A DNA stretch of 64,000 bases from an uncultured Acidimicrobiales bacterium (lineage in GTDB: Bacteria; Actinomycetota; Acidimicrobiia; Acidimicrobiales; SZUA-35): assembly GCA_937922045.1 (NCBI GenBank), contig CAKZXA010000063.1:1-64000 (forward strand), given 5' to 3'. Below the pieces are notes generated by a model, which ran no database searches, was not told where the DNA came from, and worked only from the letters and a program-made list of their open reading frames with translations. Shown piece by piece: positions 1-8,327 of the stretch (position 1 is its first letter; the number at the start of each line of letters is the position of its first letter). Position numbers and translations under genes: made by a program.

Positions 1-1
1 G

Positions 2-895
2 AACTATGTGGTGCAGCAGCTTCTGACCGAGCTGGGCTATGAGGTAAACCGTCCGGAAGAAATCGCTCCGGCCACCTTCTTCCCGGCAGCGGCCCAGGGC
101 GACTACGACCTGTGGGCTTCGACCTGGCCTTTGAACCACGACCCGCTGACCGAAGGTGAGTCTCCTGCCGGTGGCGTGATCGCCGACTATGTCGACCATG
201 TTGGCACGATGATGGCTTCCGGCGCCCTGCAAGGCCTGCTGGTCGACAAGGCCAGCGTTGAAGAGTTCGGTTTCACCACGCTCAATGAGCTGCTGGAGAA
301 TCCGGATGCAGTCGCCCACTTCGACTCCGATGATGATGGCAAGGCCGACATCAACGGTTGTGATGATGGTTGGGGTTGTCAGAAGGTAATCAACGACACC
401 ATCACCCAGAATGGTTGGGACGACAAGATCGCTCAGGTTTCGGCCACCCACTCGGCCCTGTTTGCCGAGTCGCAGGCCAGCTTTGATACCGGCGGCCCCG
501 TCCTCCAGTACGTGTGGACCCCAACCGCCTTCGTCGGCAAGCTTGTACCAGGACGCGACGTCCTCTGGCTGGCCGTCGACCCATCGACCACGCTGGACGG
601 CCAGGATGGTGTTTCCGAGGTTGGCGATAGCTGCACGGCTACGCCTTGCACCACCGGCTTTACCCCGTCCGACATCGTAGTGACGGCCAACACGGCGTGG
701 CTTGACGACAACCCAGCGGCCAAGACGCTGCTCGAAGGATTCCAGATGGATCCGGTAGCAGTTGCTGTCCAGGCTGTTGCCATCGATGCCGGTGCCAACT
801 CTGAAGAAGACATCGCCGATGCGGCGGCCAAGTGGATCGTTGACAACCGCGAGACCCTCGATCCCCTGCTCGATTCAGCCAAAGCGGCCGGTTAA
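2..895 (+). CDS. Glycine betaine/carnitine ABC transporter substrate-binding protein (5' end outside window)
   Basis: This is the C-terminal part of a ProX/OpuAC-type binding protein that delivers a quaternary amine to an ABC permease. The reading frame is open to the window edge, so the signal peptide and N-terminal lobe lie outside. Family-like features are the GCDDGWGC segment near residues 117-124 of the visible part, the WTP/aromatic patch (QYVWTPTAFVGKLVPGRD) and the C-terminal 'W..DN.E' helix. Proteobacterial ProX has a comparable cysteine pair in a GWGC motif. Genes for carnitine/betaine breakdown lie 6 kb downstream, so carnitine, gamma-butyrobetaine or glycine betaine is the likely ligand, but the ligand cannot be read from the sequence. 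The permease and ATPase genes are probably upstream of the window. Confidence 0.85.
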   Translation, partial: NYVVQQLLTELGYEVNRPEEIAPATFFPAAAQGDYDLWASTWPLNHDPLTEGESPAGGVIADYVDHVGTMMASGALQGLLVDKASVEEFGFTTLNELLENPDAVAHFDSDDDGKADINGCDDGWGCQKVINDTITQNGWDDKIAQVSATHSALFAESQASFDTGGPVLQYVWTPTAFVGKLVPGRDVLWLAVDPSTTLDGQDGVSEVGDSCTATPCTTGFTPSDIVVTANTAWLDDNPAAKTLLEGFQMDPVAVAVQAVAIDAGANSEEDIADAAAKWIVDNRETLDPLLDSAKAAG

Positions 896-1016
896 CGGAT
901 TGGTTCGGGCCCTGGATGACTATCGTTCTCGGACGGCACCGCTTGTGCGCTGCCGGAAGCACGAGCGGTGGGTCACCCAGGGCCCGCCTCCCCCTGTCGA
1001 TCGTTGAAAGGGTCGG

Positions 1017-2006
1017 ATGAACGTCGAGCTTGACGAGATAGAACGCGTCACCCATCAAGCGATGGTGGCCCACGGTGCCTCCCCTGAGGTCTCGGCGAGT
1101 GTGGCTCGAGCAGTTCGGGCCGCCGAACGAAATCACAACCGCATCTGCGGCCTCTACTACCTAGAGAGCTATTGCGCTCAGCTCAAGACGGGCCGAGTTG
1201 ATGGCACCGCTGTCCCTGTTGTAACTCAACCTCGCCCGTCGGCGGTGCGGGTTGACGGGAAGCTTGGATTCGCTCAGCCAGCCTTCGAGGCCGGGCTGCC
1301 AATCGCCTGTGAAGCGGCAAGAAGCAATGGGGTTGTTGGGCTGTCTATAGAGCACACCCACACCTGCACGGCTCTCGGCTATTTCACCGAGATGGCGGCG
1401 AGACAGGGACTGCTGGCTATCGGTGCAACGAATGCCTCGGCGCGGGTTGCCCCTCCGGGCGGAAAGAGTGCGCTTCTCGGAACGAATCCGATGGCGATGG
1501 CCGTTCCCGACGGCACGGGTGGCCTCGCCTTCCAGTTTGACTTCAGCACAAGCGCCGTTGCCCTCGGACGAATAACGATGGCGGCCGCAGCCGGCGAGTC
1601 AATTCCGGAAGGGTGGGCTGTCGATGCCGACGGCGCCCCTACCACTGATCCGTCGGCGGCCCTCGAAGGGTCGATGCTCAGCGCCGGCGGTTACAAGGGC
1701 TATGCCTTGGGTCTGATGGTTGAAATGTTGGCTTCCGGCCTGACCGGCTCCCGAGCCAGCGTCGATGTGCCTCCGTTGAAGGCGCCGACCGGGCCACCTC
1801 ACGATCTCGGACAGTTCTACATCCTGATCGACCCCGGAGCCTTTGATCAGGAAGGCTTCTCAGCTCGGCTTACCCAGCTGGGGGCTGAAATTGCGAGCCA
1901 AGAGGGCGCCCGTCTGCCAGGCTCGCGACCCAACCCCGATGCTCCGGTCGACGTACCTGCAGATCTTTGGAACAAGATCGAGGCGTTGCGCTACGACGCC
2001 GATTGA
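1017..2006 (+). CDS. Malate/L-lactate dehydrogenase-like oxidoreductase (Ldh2 family)
   Basis: This 329-residue protein matches the Ldh2/MDH2 family (YlbC, ComC, ureidoglycolate and sulfolactate dehydrogenases). These are NAD(P)-dependent 2-hydroxyacid dehydrogenases with a fold unrelated to classical LDH. Visible hallmarks are the H-x-H near residues 113-115 followed by the ALGYFTEMAA helix, the LLGTNPMA segment, the QFDFSTSAVALG cofactor loop, a 'iPegWavDadGapTtDP' stretch and the GGYKGYALGLMVEMLA helix. The length is normal for the family. An ATG start follows a weak GGGTCGG. It sits 121 nt after the binding-protein gene and may be cotranscribed with it. The substrate is unknown; a 2-hydroxyacid made during quaternary-amine use is a guess. 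Confidence 0.85.
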   Translation: MNVELDEIERVTHQAMVAHGASPEVSASVARAVRAAERNHNRICGLYYLESYCAQLKTGRVDGTAVPVVTQPRPSAVRVDGKLGFAQPAFEAGLPIACEAARSNGVVGLSIEHTHTCTALGYFTEMAARQGLLAIGATNASARVAPPGGKSALLGTNPMAMAVPDGTGGLAFQFDFSTSAVALGRITMAAAAGESIPEGWAVDADGAPTTDPSAALEGSMLSAGGYKGYALGLMVEMLASGLTGSRASVDVPPLKAPTGPPHDLGQFYILIDPGAFDQEGFSARLTQLGAEIASQEGARLPGSRPNPDAPVDVPADLWNKIEALRYDAD

Positions 2007-2039
2007 TCGTTCTGATTTCGATGGCGGCTTCGGGTTTAG

Positions 2040-4523
2040 CTATTCGAGCGAGATCGCTGGTTGCGCGGCCTGCTGGTGCTCCCGCAGCCATCGTAGTGCT
2101 GATGGAAGGCCTGACGGACGAGAGAAGAGCCAGCCTTGGATCGATTCGACTTGGGCCGCACGGAGACGTGCTAGCTGTTCCTCGGTTTCAACGTTTTCGG
2201 CCACGACCGGCAGCCCCAGGTTGTGAATTGTCGGCACGATGCTCTTGAGAATTCGTGGATCTTTGGAGGCGGCGAAGGGAGCGCCGAGTTTGATCTCCGT
2301 GAACGGGAGAGCGGCGATTCGATCGAAGTTAGACTCGCCGGTGCCAAAGTCATCGAGCGCGAGGCCAACGTTGAGATCGCGGAGCAGCTGGCAGGCAGCC
2401 GCTAGTTGTTCGAGATCCTGCCCACCTAGTGCTGATTCTGTCAGTTCGACAACGAGAGCGTTCGCGTTTGGATTGTTCTGAAGCCTGAGCGTGTGAGCGA
2501 GTGTGCGAACCTTGGTTGCTATGGGACCTGAGGGTGACATGTTCACGTGCATTTTGATCGTCGGAACGATGGAGCGGAACTGTGGTAGATGTTCGAGCGC
2601 TGTATCGAGCACCCATCTATCGAGCGCCTCGATGAGACCGTCGCGCTCCGCGATCGGTATGAACTCAGCAGGTGAAATCGGCCCGAGTGTGGGATGTGTC
2701 CACCGCACCAAAGCTTCCATTGCGACCGGCTGAGTCGACGTAGCATCGACGATTCCCTGATAGTGGACGCAGAAACCCGATGTCTCAGGTGACCGCAATG
2801 CCTTCTGGAAACAGGAAGAGATGGCCCATTGTCGGCGAGCTTGGACCTGCAGTTCGTCGCTGTACCAGGAGATCGTGTTGCGTTCGCCCTGATCGAGAGC
2901 GAGCTTCGCTCGCTCGAGCGCTGGGCCAGCGGGTGTTGGTTCCGCAAGGGATACCGCCCCAATGGCTACGGTAGGGTCGATCGCCGCAGCACCGATCACC
3001 ATCGGGGCTTCGAGCACCATGGCCAACGCTTCATGCAGCCACGCTTGCCCTTTGCCTTTGGCGATGAGCGTTGTGCCTTGACCGCGCCACAGCCGAATGG
3101 GCTGCTTGGTGTCGTCGAGGATTGAGGCGAGCCGTTCGCTCGTCGCCTGCACGACGAGTTCGGCCTGGGAGCTGTCAGAAGCCCTGGCTAGTGCGATCGC
3201 ATCAAGACAGCTGATTGAAGCTACGACACCTTCAACAGGATCGGCTGACGCGAGGAAGTCGGTCGAGGTGCGTAGCCCCGTAATGGCATCGGTCGTTGCG
3301 CTACGAGTAGCCGCCTGCGCCGCCCGTTCCGATCTGGCCTCTATCGAGTCCAAAGAGAACTCGACGACTTGTGCAATCTGCTCGAACGAGACCTGAAGGT
3401 AGGCAGGAACGTTCTCCCACGCGCCCACCCAAACTCGTTCTGTCTTGGTGACAGCGGGCGCAGCGGTTGGGCCAAGGGCGACCTCAACATTGCTCGAGCC
3501 TAGGAGCTCTGAGCAGACTTCGTTGGCGGCCGCGATAGCCGCTTGGTCTGTGTCGGCCTGTGCGAGGGCTTGGGCTAGTCGGCCTTCGGCTGCTACAACT
3601 GCACTGAGTCGACTGGCTGCGACGCTCGCCTGATGAGTCTTCGCCGCGGTAACGGCTATGAAAGCGATCATGGTGGCAAGGACCGCATTGAGCTCTCCGC
3701 CCATGGACGACGAGGCAGCAGCCATGGCCAGCAATCCGAGCCCGAGACCACCGACGATATAGAGACTGGATCGATAGCACTGTTCTCGAGTCCCCGGTTG
3801 CCCGAACGTGATGTACTCGGGATACGAGGTACCGATGGCATAGCAGGTAATCGCGAGTGCTAAGGCTCGTAAGGGATCGTCTTGCCATGATGAGTCACGT
3901 GCGAGACCTACGGTAAGCGTGAGGTCGAACAGAACGCCGATCAGGCCTCCAGCTGCAAGCCAAACAGCGCCAGCGTAGCGAAACCCTGGTCCGAAGATAA
4001 GGACGAGAAGAACCGATATCGACACCGAGTCGAGGACGATGAGGCTCGCGTTCATCAGTCTCTCAGAGAGCGGAGCCGAGCCCGCCGCGAAGTACTCCCA
4101 AGTCAGCGCGACGACCACCCCAATCGGGATCAAGGCCATAGCAACGGCATCCAAAACATCTCCGAGTCTTGCCATCGCGGCCCGAGCACGACCGGCCTCC
4201 CACATGCCTCCCAACATGATGACGATGCCCGGGATGACGACGGCATCAGCCCAGCTCGGAACAGCCAGCTTTCCGTCCGACATCGCGGTTTCGACCAGAC
4301 GGGCGAGGGTCCCGACTGCCTGAAGACTGACACCGAGGTGAAGAATCCGCAGCGATCGGGGTAGGGCCCGCCAGTTGCGAGCGAGAAAATAGTTTGACGC
4401 CATCCAGGCGGCAAAGAACATGAGCAGTCCGCCGGCAATGGCGGCGTTGAGCGATGGTAGTGCGGCTACTCCAAGGGCGAGGAGTACGGCGCCGGCCCGA
4501 AGACCGTCTTGGCGCGTATGCAT
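2040..4523 (-). CDS. Membrane protein with degenerate GGDEF and intact EAL domain (c-di-GMP phosphodiesterase)
   Basis: The 827-residue protein starts with roughly 290 residues of hydrophobic helices (a putative membrane sensor domain). A linker and a GGDEF-like domain follow at about 405-560. It keeps the TDAITGLR opening, but the GGDEF signature is replaced by RGQGTTL, so cyclase activity is unlikely. The EAL domain (about 565-815) keeps what a phosphodiesterase needs: EALVR, the Asn of HVNMSP, VELTES, DDFGTG, the Lys of EIKLG, AENVE and IQGWLFS. The likely role is hydrolysis of c-di-GMP at the membrane, with the degenerate GGDEF as a possible GTP sensor. It lies 56 nt downstream of the LuxI/GNAT-like gene on the same strand, so the two probably form an operon. 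Confidence 0.9.
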   Translation of the reverse strand: MHTRQDGLRAGAVLLALGVAALPSLNAAIAGGLLMFFAAWMASNYFLARNWRALPRSLRILHLGVSLQAVGTLARLVETAMSDGKLAVPSWADAVVIPGIVIMLGGMWEAGRARAAMARLGDVLDAVAMALIPIGVVVALTWEYFAAGSAPLSERLMNASLIVLDSVSISVLLVLIFGPGFRYAGAVWLAAGGLIGVLFDLTLTVGLARDSSWQDDPLRALALAITCYAIGTSYPEYITFGQPGTREQCYRSSLYIVGGLGLGLLAMAAASSSMGGELNAVLATMIAFIAVTAAKTHQASVAASRLSAVVAAEGRLAQALAQADTDQAAIAAANEVCSELLGSSNVEVALGPTAAPAVTKTERVWVGAWENVPAYLQVSFEQIAQVVEFSLDSIEARSERAAQAATRSATTDAITGLRTSTDFLASADPVEGVVASISCLDAIALARASDSSQAELVVQATSERLASILDDTKQPIRLWRGQGTTLIAKGKGQAWLHEALAMVLEAPMVIGAAAIDPTVAIGAVSLAEPTPAGPALERAKLALDQGERNTISWYSDELQVQARRQWAISSCFQKALRSPETSGFCVHYQGIVDATSTQPVAMEALVRWTHPTLGPISPAEFIPIAERDGLIEALDRWVLDTALEHLPQFRSIVPTIKMHVNMSPSGPIATKVRTLAHTLRLQNNPNANALVVELTESALGGQDLEQLAAACQLLRDLNVGLALDDFGTGESNFDRIAALPFTEIKLGAPFAASKDPRILKSIVPTIHNLGLPVVAENVETEEQLARLRAAQVESIQGWLFSRPSGLPSALRWLREHQQAAQPAISLE

Positions 4524-4579
4524 AGGGCTCTATCGGCGCTGCCGTCGTGCCGTTGAGGTATCTGGCTGGTTCGGAGCAT

Positions 4580-5380
4580 TTATGTCGCAGGTCGAGAAGG
4601 CGGTGACAAGTGGCGCAATCGTGGTGTCGCCGACAGGTCGATGAAGGGCAGAGAAGTGCCGCCACGAGCCGTCCGACCATCTCGATCGATGAAAAGTCTC
4701 CGGAAATCTTCATCGGTGCTCGTCATCGTCTGACCGTGGGTCCGGGGGTCGGTAATTGTTGGCTGGACGGGGCCAAGGAAGTCAACTGGCGGCAGATCGG
4801 CGAGAACATCAAACGTAAGACCCAGCATGGCTCGCAACAATCGAGGACCGGTAACGTCCTGCAGCTGAACGAAGTACTCGGCTCCGAGGTCGAGCCCAAG
4901 ATGATTGAAGGCTGCGCAAAGGGCCTTCACCGGCCAGCGACGGTCGGCGGTTCGCCATTCCGGCAAAACACTTATCGTGGCGCACTCGACTACGTTGGCT
5001 AGCGGATTGAGGCCGTGTAGCTGGAGTGCCGTCGACAGTGAGCAACCCCAGAGGCGGTGAAGATCGGCGTCGATCTTGAGCTTCTCGTTGGGCGCGACGA
5101 GGGCTCGCAACGATCCGACAGGTTCGTCTGATGCACGGTTTATGAGCAAGATCCACACCGAGATCTCCTCGTAGAGCCCATACTCTTCCTCCACCATTGT
5201 GTCCGAGTATCCCAGTGAGTGCGTGAAGACGAATCGCTCGATTGCTCGTGCCGCCTCTGACGCAGGATCATCGGGCTCGACGGCATAGTAGAGGCCCCAC
5301 CGTCCTGCATGAGTGTGATCTCCACGAGAACGATTGAGGGCAGACCAGAAGGGCAAAGGAACATCGTCGGAAGACTCCAT
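4580..5380 (-). CDS. GNAT-fold protein resembling acyl-homoserine-lactone / N-acyl amino acid synthases
   Basis: The function of this 266-residue protein is not certain. The N-terminal half has a layout like LuxI-type and FeeM-type acyltransferases: an aromatic-rich region (FVFTHSLGYSDTM), an acidic VEEEYGLYEE segment around residues 64-73, then a beta strand leading to EPVGSLRAL. That is similar to the 'D-x-YD...G-x-Rl' order of autoinducer synthases. A second strand (VVECATISVLPEWR) could correspond to the 'E-x-sRf-v' strand. The C-terminal ~50 residues look disordered. No signal peptide or membrane span is visible. It precedes the EAL gene by 56 nt. A different GNAT substrate, or loss of catalysis, cannot be excluded. 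Confidence 0.55.
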   Translation of the reverse strand: MESSDDVPLPFWSALNRSRGDHTHAGRWGLYYAVEPDDPASEAARAIERFVFTHSLGYSDTMVEEEYGLYEEISVWILLINRASDEPVGSLRALVAPNEKLKIDADLHRLWGCSLSTALQLHGLNPLANVVECATISVLPEWRTADRRWPVKALCAAFNHLGLDLGAEYFVQLQDVTGPRLLRAMLGLTFDVLADLPPVDFLGPVQPTITDPRTHGQTMTSTDEDFRRLFIDRDGRTARGGTSLPFIDLSATPRLRHLSPPSRPAT

Positions 5381-5420
5381 CGAAGCACTCTAGCTGGCTG
5401 GTTTCTGGTGACCAGAGACC

Positions 5421-6218
5421 ATGGGTTCCGTTGTGAAACGACGGTGCTGCGATCTCGCTGAGCCACTAGGACAAGAAGCCTCGGAACGCTACGATCAGGT
5501 TATATCTATTCGGACCCCTGGCGAAGCTGCGCAGCCTGAGAAGTCCCTCATAGGCGATGCTCTCGATGACATCCGCTCCCACCGTGGACTTCCGGTAGTT
5601 GTCGTTACCCTGGCCCTGTTCTGGCTTGCCTTCCAGTGGGGCCTAGGTAACGACGTGGTTCTGCCGACGCTTGCGGCGCGCTCTCTGGTGGCTATCGATG
5701 ATGGCCAAACGTGGATGAGCGGGGTGGCCGCCGTTCTGGTTGCTGGCTTGGCCGCCTTCGTTTTCTGGTCCGCCACCCAGCTTCTTGACTGCGTGGTTGT
5801 CTTAGGAACCCTGAGATGGCTGCCGCGGATGACGGCACGGTTTGGCCGTTGGGTGCGATTTCGGGGTTGGGTGTCGACCTATGATCAGATGTCGTGGTCG
5901 ACTCGATGGTCCATCGCCTACCTCGCAGGAGCGTCGGCGGTCTGTCTGATCGATGTCTTTGCCACCGGCCAGCCCGGCATCGGCAAGCGTTGGAAAATTG
6001 TCGCTCAGACGGTGTTGCTTTCCTCCGGGTCGGTGGCGTTGGTCGTACTGCTCATAGCGTCGGCCGTCATGGCTTCACGTCGGTTCCCGTCGCTTGAGCC
6101 GGTCGCATCTGTGCTCCTTCGCTTTGCGCCAAATCCGCTTACGTGGCTTGTGGTGGTGGGCCTAGCGGTGGCGACTGGACGTCTGCGAACAGCTCTATCT
6201 GCTCCGAAGCGGAGCTGA
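5421..6218 (+). CDS. Hypothetical integral membrane protein
   Basis: This 265-residue protein is of unrecognised family. Residues 1-55 are polar. Hydrophobic segments follow at about 56-75 (LPVVVVTLALFWLAFQWGL), 101-121, 168-185, 200-222 and 240-257, suggesting about five membrane spans with no obvious catalytic motif. The start is uncertain; an in-frame GTG at 5433 is an alternative. It is divergent from the LuxI/GNAT-like gene with only 40 nt between them, so the two may share a control region. Its 3' end overlaps the 3' end of the IclR gene on the other strand by 80 nt. Confidence 0.6.
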   Translation: MGSVVKRRCCDLAEPLGQEASERYDQVISIRTPGEAAQPEKSLIGDALDDIRSHRGLPVVVVTLALFWLAFQWGLGNDVVLPTLAARSLVAIDDGQTWMSGVAAVLVAGLAAFVFWSATQLLDCVVVLGTLRWLPRMTARFGRWVRFRGWVSTYDQMSWSTRWSIAYLAGASAVCLIDVFATGQPGIGKRWKIVAQTVLLSSGSVALVVLLIASAVMASRRFPSLEPVASVLLRFAPNPLTWLVVVGLAVATGRLRTALSAPKRS

Positions 6219-7014
6219 GCCCAAGCAATGTTCTGGCTCGGCCGTCTACGGTACGAACGAGTTCGTCGCCTGCGTCGACCAGGTGATCGGGAGCGAAGCG
6301 GTAGCTGGGTCCATAGAGACTGATGGTGGCCAGAAGTCCAGAATCGTCGATGATCGGCACCGCCAGGCCATTCACCCCCTCATCGAGCTCCTGGTCGGTC
6401 CATGCATAGCCTTGGGCCATAATCTGACCGAGGCGTCGGCGGATGCGATCCGGGTCGACGACCGAGGTCGGTGTGGCTGTTTCGAGGGCGGTCGTGAGAT
6501 AGCGGTTGAGGCGATCTTCGTCCCAATGGGCCATGGTCACGAGGCCGGGGGCCACCAGGTGGAAGTGGTGGCGCGAGCCATCCAGGTCGGGCACGGTGAC
6601 CGCCTGATCGGCCTCGACCTGGACGAGATAGAGCAGCCGCTCCCCATCGTCTATGGACAGGGCCGCATTTTCGGAGAAGACGCTCGCCAGCTCGGTTAGG
6701 AGTGGACGGAGATGATCGTGGAGCAAGACCGCACCCTCGCCTCGCGCTGGTGAAAGCGTGCGCAGTGCGGGCCCGGACGAGAGGGCACCGTCCGCCTGGC
6801 GTTTCACCATGCCGAGCTCTTTCAGCGTTGTGGCGAGCCGGGAGACAGTTGAACGCGGGAGCCCGGTGCGTCGGCTGATTTCACGGACCCCGACCGGTTC
6901 GCCGTCAGCCACGATCGTCTGGAGGACCAGGAAGGCCCGCTCGACGCTGTTGCGTTTGGGCGTGGGCTGGCTGGCAGGCTCTTGACGGTTGGTGGCAGGA
7001 TTCATACACTTCAA
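6139..7014 (-). CDS. IclR-family transcriptional regulator, probable controller of the carnitine operon
   Basis: The 291-residue protein has the two-domain IclR layout. The N-terminal winged helix (about 22-85) contains 'NSVERAFLVLQTIV', then 'VREISRRTGLPRSTVSRLATTL'. The C-terminal effector domain includes 'GYAWTDQELDEGVNGLAVPI', the typical 'G-y-a-x-d-x-E-x-x-x-G-v-x-x-x-a-v-P' block. It is divergent from the gamma-butyrobetaine dioxygenase gene with a palindromic region between them, so it most likely autoregulates and controls that operon in response to a quaternary amine or pathway intermediate. The first ATG gives MKCMNPA; an ATG three codons later is also possible. The last 80 nt overlap the convergent membrane-protein gene. 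Confidence 0.92.
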   Translation of the reverse strand: MKCMNPATNRQEPASQPTPKRNSVERAFLVLQTIVADGEPVGVREISRRTGLPRSTVSRLATTLKELGMVKRQADGALSSGPALRTLSPARGEGAVLLHDHLRPLLTELASVFSENAALSIDDGERLLYLVQVEADQAVTVPDLDGSRHHFHLVAPGLVTMAHWDEDRLNRYLTTALETATPTSVVDPDRIRRRLGQIMAQGYAWTDQELDEGVNGLAVPIIDDSGLLATISLYGPSYRFAPDHLVDAGDELVRTVDGRARTLLGLSSASEQIELFADVQSPPLGPPPQAT

Positions 7015-7025
7015 CTATCTGATGC

Positions 7026-7049
7026 TGGGACGTCCCATTCTATGGGACG
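7026..7049. promoter_or_regulatory. Overlapping palindromes between iclR and the carnitine operon (likely operator)
   Basis: TGGGACGTCCCA (7026-7037) is a perfect 12-nt palindrome. It overlaps a second perfect repeat, CGTCCCAT-TCT-ATGGGACG (7031-7049, 8-nt arms, 3-nt spacer). Three TGGGAC-type half sites are therefore packed into 24 nt, about 12 nt upstream of the iclR start and 40 nt upstream of the dioxygenase ATG. IclR regulators bind short palindromes as dimers or tetramers, often between divergent genes. A further related half site (ATGTCCAT) follows at about 7058-7065. Confidence 0.65.
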
Positions 7050-7088
7050 CATGAGGAAATGTCCATAGGTGGATGAAAGGATTTGGAT

Positions 7089-8327
7089 ATGGCCATTGCG
7101 GCTGAGACACCTGGTGGGTCGCTGTCGATACTGAGCCCTGATTTCTACGACTATGACTGGACGCCATTGTCTTCGGCCACGATCGTCGACGATTTTGTTC
7201 TTGTGCGATGGCCCGACGGCGTCGAACTCAAGGCGTACAAACTCTGGCTGCGCGAAAACGCGGTGGGCGTTGGTGGCGTGGATAGAGCGACCCGTGAGGG
7301 CTTGCTCGACCCAGCGGATCTCGATGCAACCGAACGAATCAAGGCGGCCAGAGTGGCCACAAGCGGCGCTCTCGAAATCGACTGGGAACATGAAAAGGCT
7401 TCTGTTTCGTACCACCCAGGCTGGCTCCGCCACGTGGCTGAGGGCAAGCATCGTGCCGACGCGTGGGTCCCGTCCCAACAGAGCTGGACCGCGGCTGAAT
7501 GGAGCGCTCCTCCCACCCATGAAGCGGCCGGCTTCGATGCCGACCGAGTTAGGACGCTCGAGCCATGGGTTGATGATCTCCTCCGCTACGGCATCGCCCG
7601 CCTTCGGAACCTCCCGGTCGATCTCGGCACGTGTCTTCGGGTAGCTGAGACCGTAGGAGCCGTGCGGGATACCAACTTTGGTCGAACCTGGGATGTCAAG
7701 GCCGACATCGAGATGGCGGGCGCCGCCGACACCAACAGCACAGCCAACACCAACCTGCGGCTTGGCCCGCACACCGACCTTCCCACCCGAGAAACTCCTC
7801 CCGGTTTTCAGTTCCTGTTCTGCTACGCGAACGATGCTCAAGGCGGGTATTCCACCATGACAGACGGCCTCGCCGTCGTTCGGTATCTCGAGGCCAACCA
7901 CGCCGAACACTTCGAAGCACTCACCACCTTGCATTGGGTGTTTTTCAACCGGGGTCCTGGAATCGATCATCGATGGTCCGGCCCTTTCATCGACCTCGGT
8001 GTCGCTGGCGCTCCGCTCACCCTGCGGGCCTTCTATCCTGTGCGGGGCTTTCCCGATATGGATCCTGTCGACATGCCCCGTGCCTATGAAGCCATGTCGG
8101 TCTTCAGCCGACTGGCAGCCTCCGACGAGTTTCAGATGCGCTACCCGTTTGAGCCCGGCGATCTCGTCGGCTTCGACAACCGCCGGATATTGCACGGGCG
8201 CGATGCGTTCACCGCCGGTGGCTACCGGCACCTTCGAGGCGCCTACGTCGACCACGATGAAATCTACTCGTTTGCCCGTGTTGCCAATCGCCGGGCGGCT
8301 TCTGTCGCCCACTATCGACAAGGATGA
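7089..8327 (+). CDS. Gamma-butyrobetaine 2-oxoglutarate dioxygenase-like enzyme
   Basis: This 413-residue enzyme of the BBOX/TMLH (TauD-like) family probably hydroxylates gamma-butyrobetaine to L-carnitine using Fe(II), O2 and 2-oxoglutarate. Residues ~25-105 form the GBBH-like N-terminal domain (VRWPDGVEL, LWLREN, YHPGWLRHV). The catalytic jelly roll holds GPHTDLP (Fe ligands His and Asp), ILHGRDAF (distal His) and RHLRGAYVDHDEIYS (2-oxoglutarate-binding Arg region). The N-terminal domain lacks the usual Cys-x-Cys-x2-Cys zinc ligands after LREN. The ATG at 7089 is chosen because AAAGGA lies 7 nt upstream; an in-frame TTG is at 7083. It overlaps the next gene by 4 nt. Confidence 0.85.
   Translation: MAIAAETPGGSLSILSPDFYDYDWTPLSSATIVDDFVLVRWPDGVELKAYKLWLRENAVGVGGVDRATREGLLDPADLDATERIKAARVATSGALEIDWEHEKASVSYHPGWLRHVAEGKHRADAWVPSQQSWTAAEWSAPPTHEAAGFDADRVRTLEPWVDDLLRYGIARLRNLPVDLGTCLRVAETVGAVRDTNFGRTWDVKADIEMAGAADTNSTANTNLRLGPHTDLPTRETPPGFQFLFCYANDAQGGYSTMTDGLAVVRYLEANHAEHFEALTTLHWVFFNRGPGIDHRWSGPFIDLGVAGAPLTLRAFYPVRGFPDMDPVDMPRAYEAMSVFSRLAASDEFQMRYPFEPGDLVGFDNRRILHGRDAFTAGGYRHLRGAYVDHDEIYSFARVANRRAASVAHYRQG

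Noticed and set aside
7011-8321. Long antisense frame (436 codons) opposite the dioxygenase gene
   Set aside because: It mirrors a well-supported gene with catalytic motifs, has no family motif, and is expected from high-GC codon bias.
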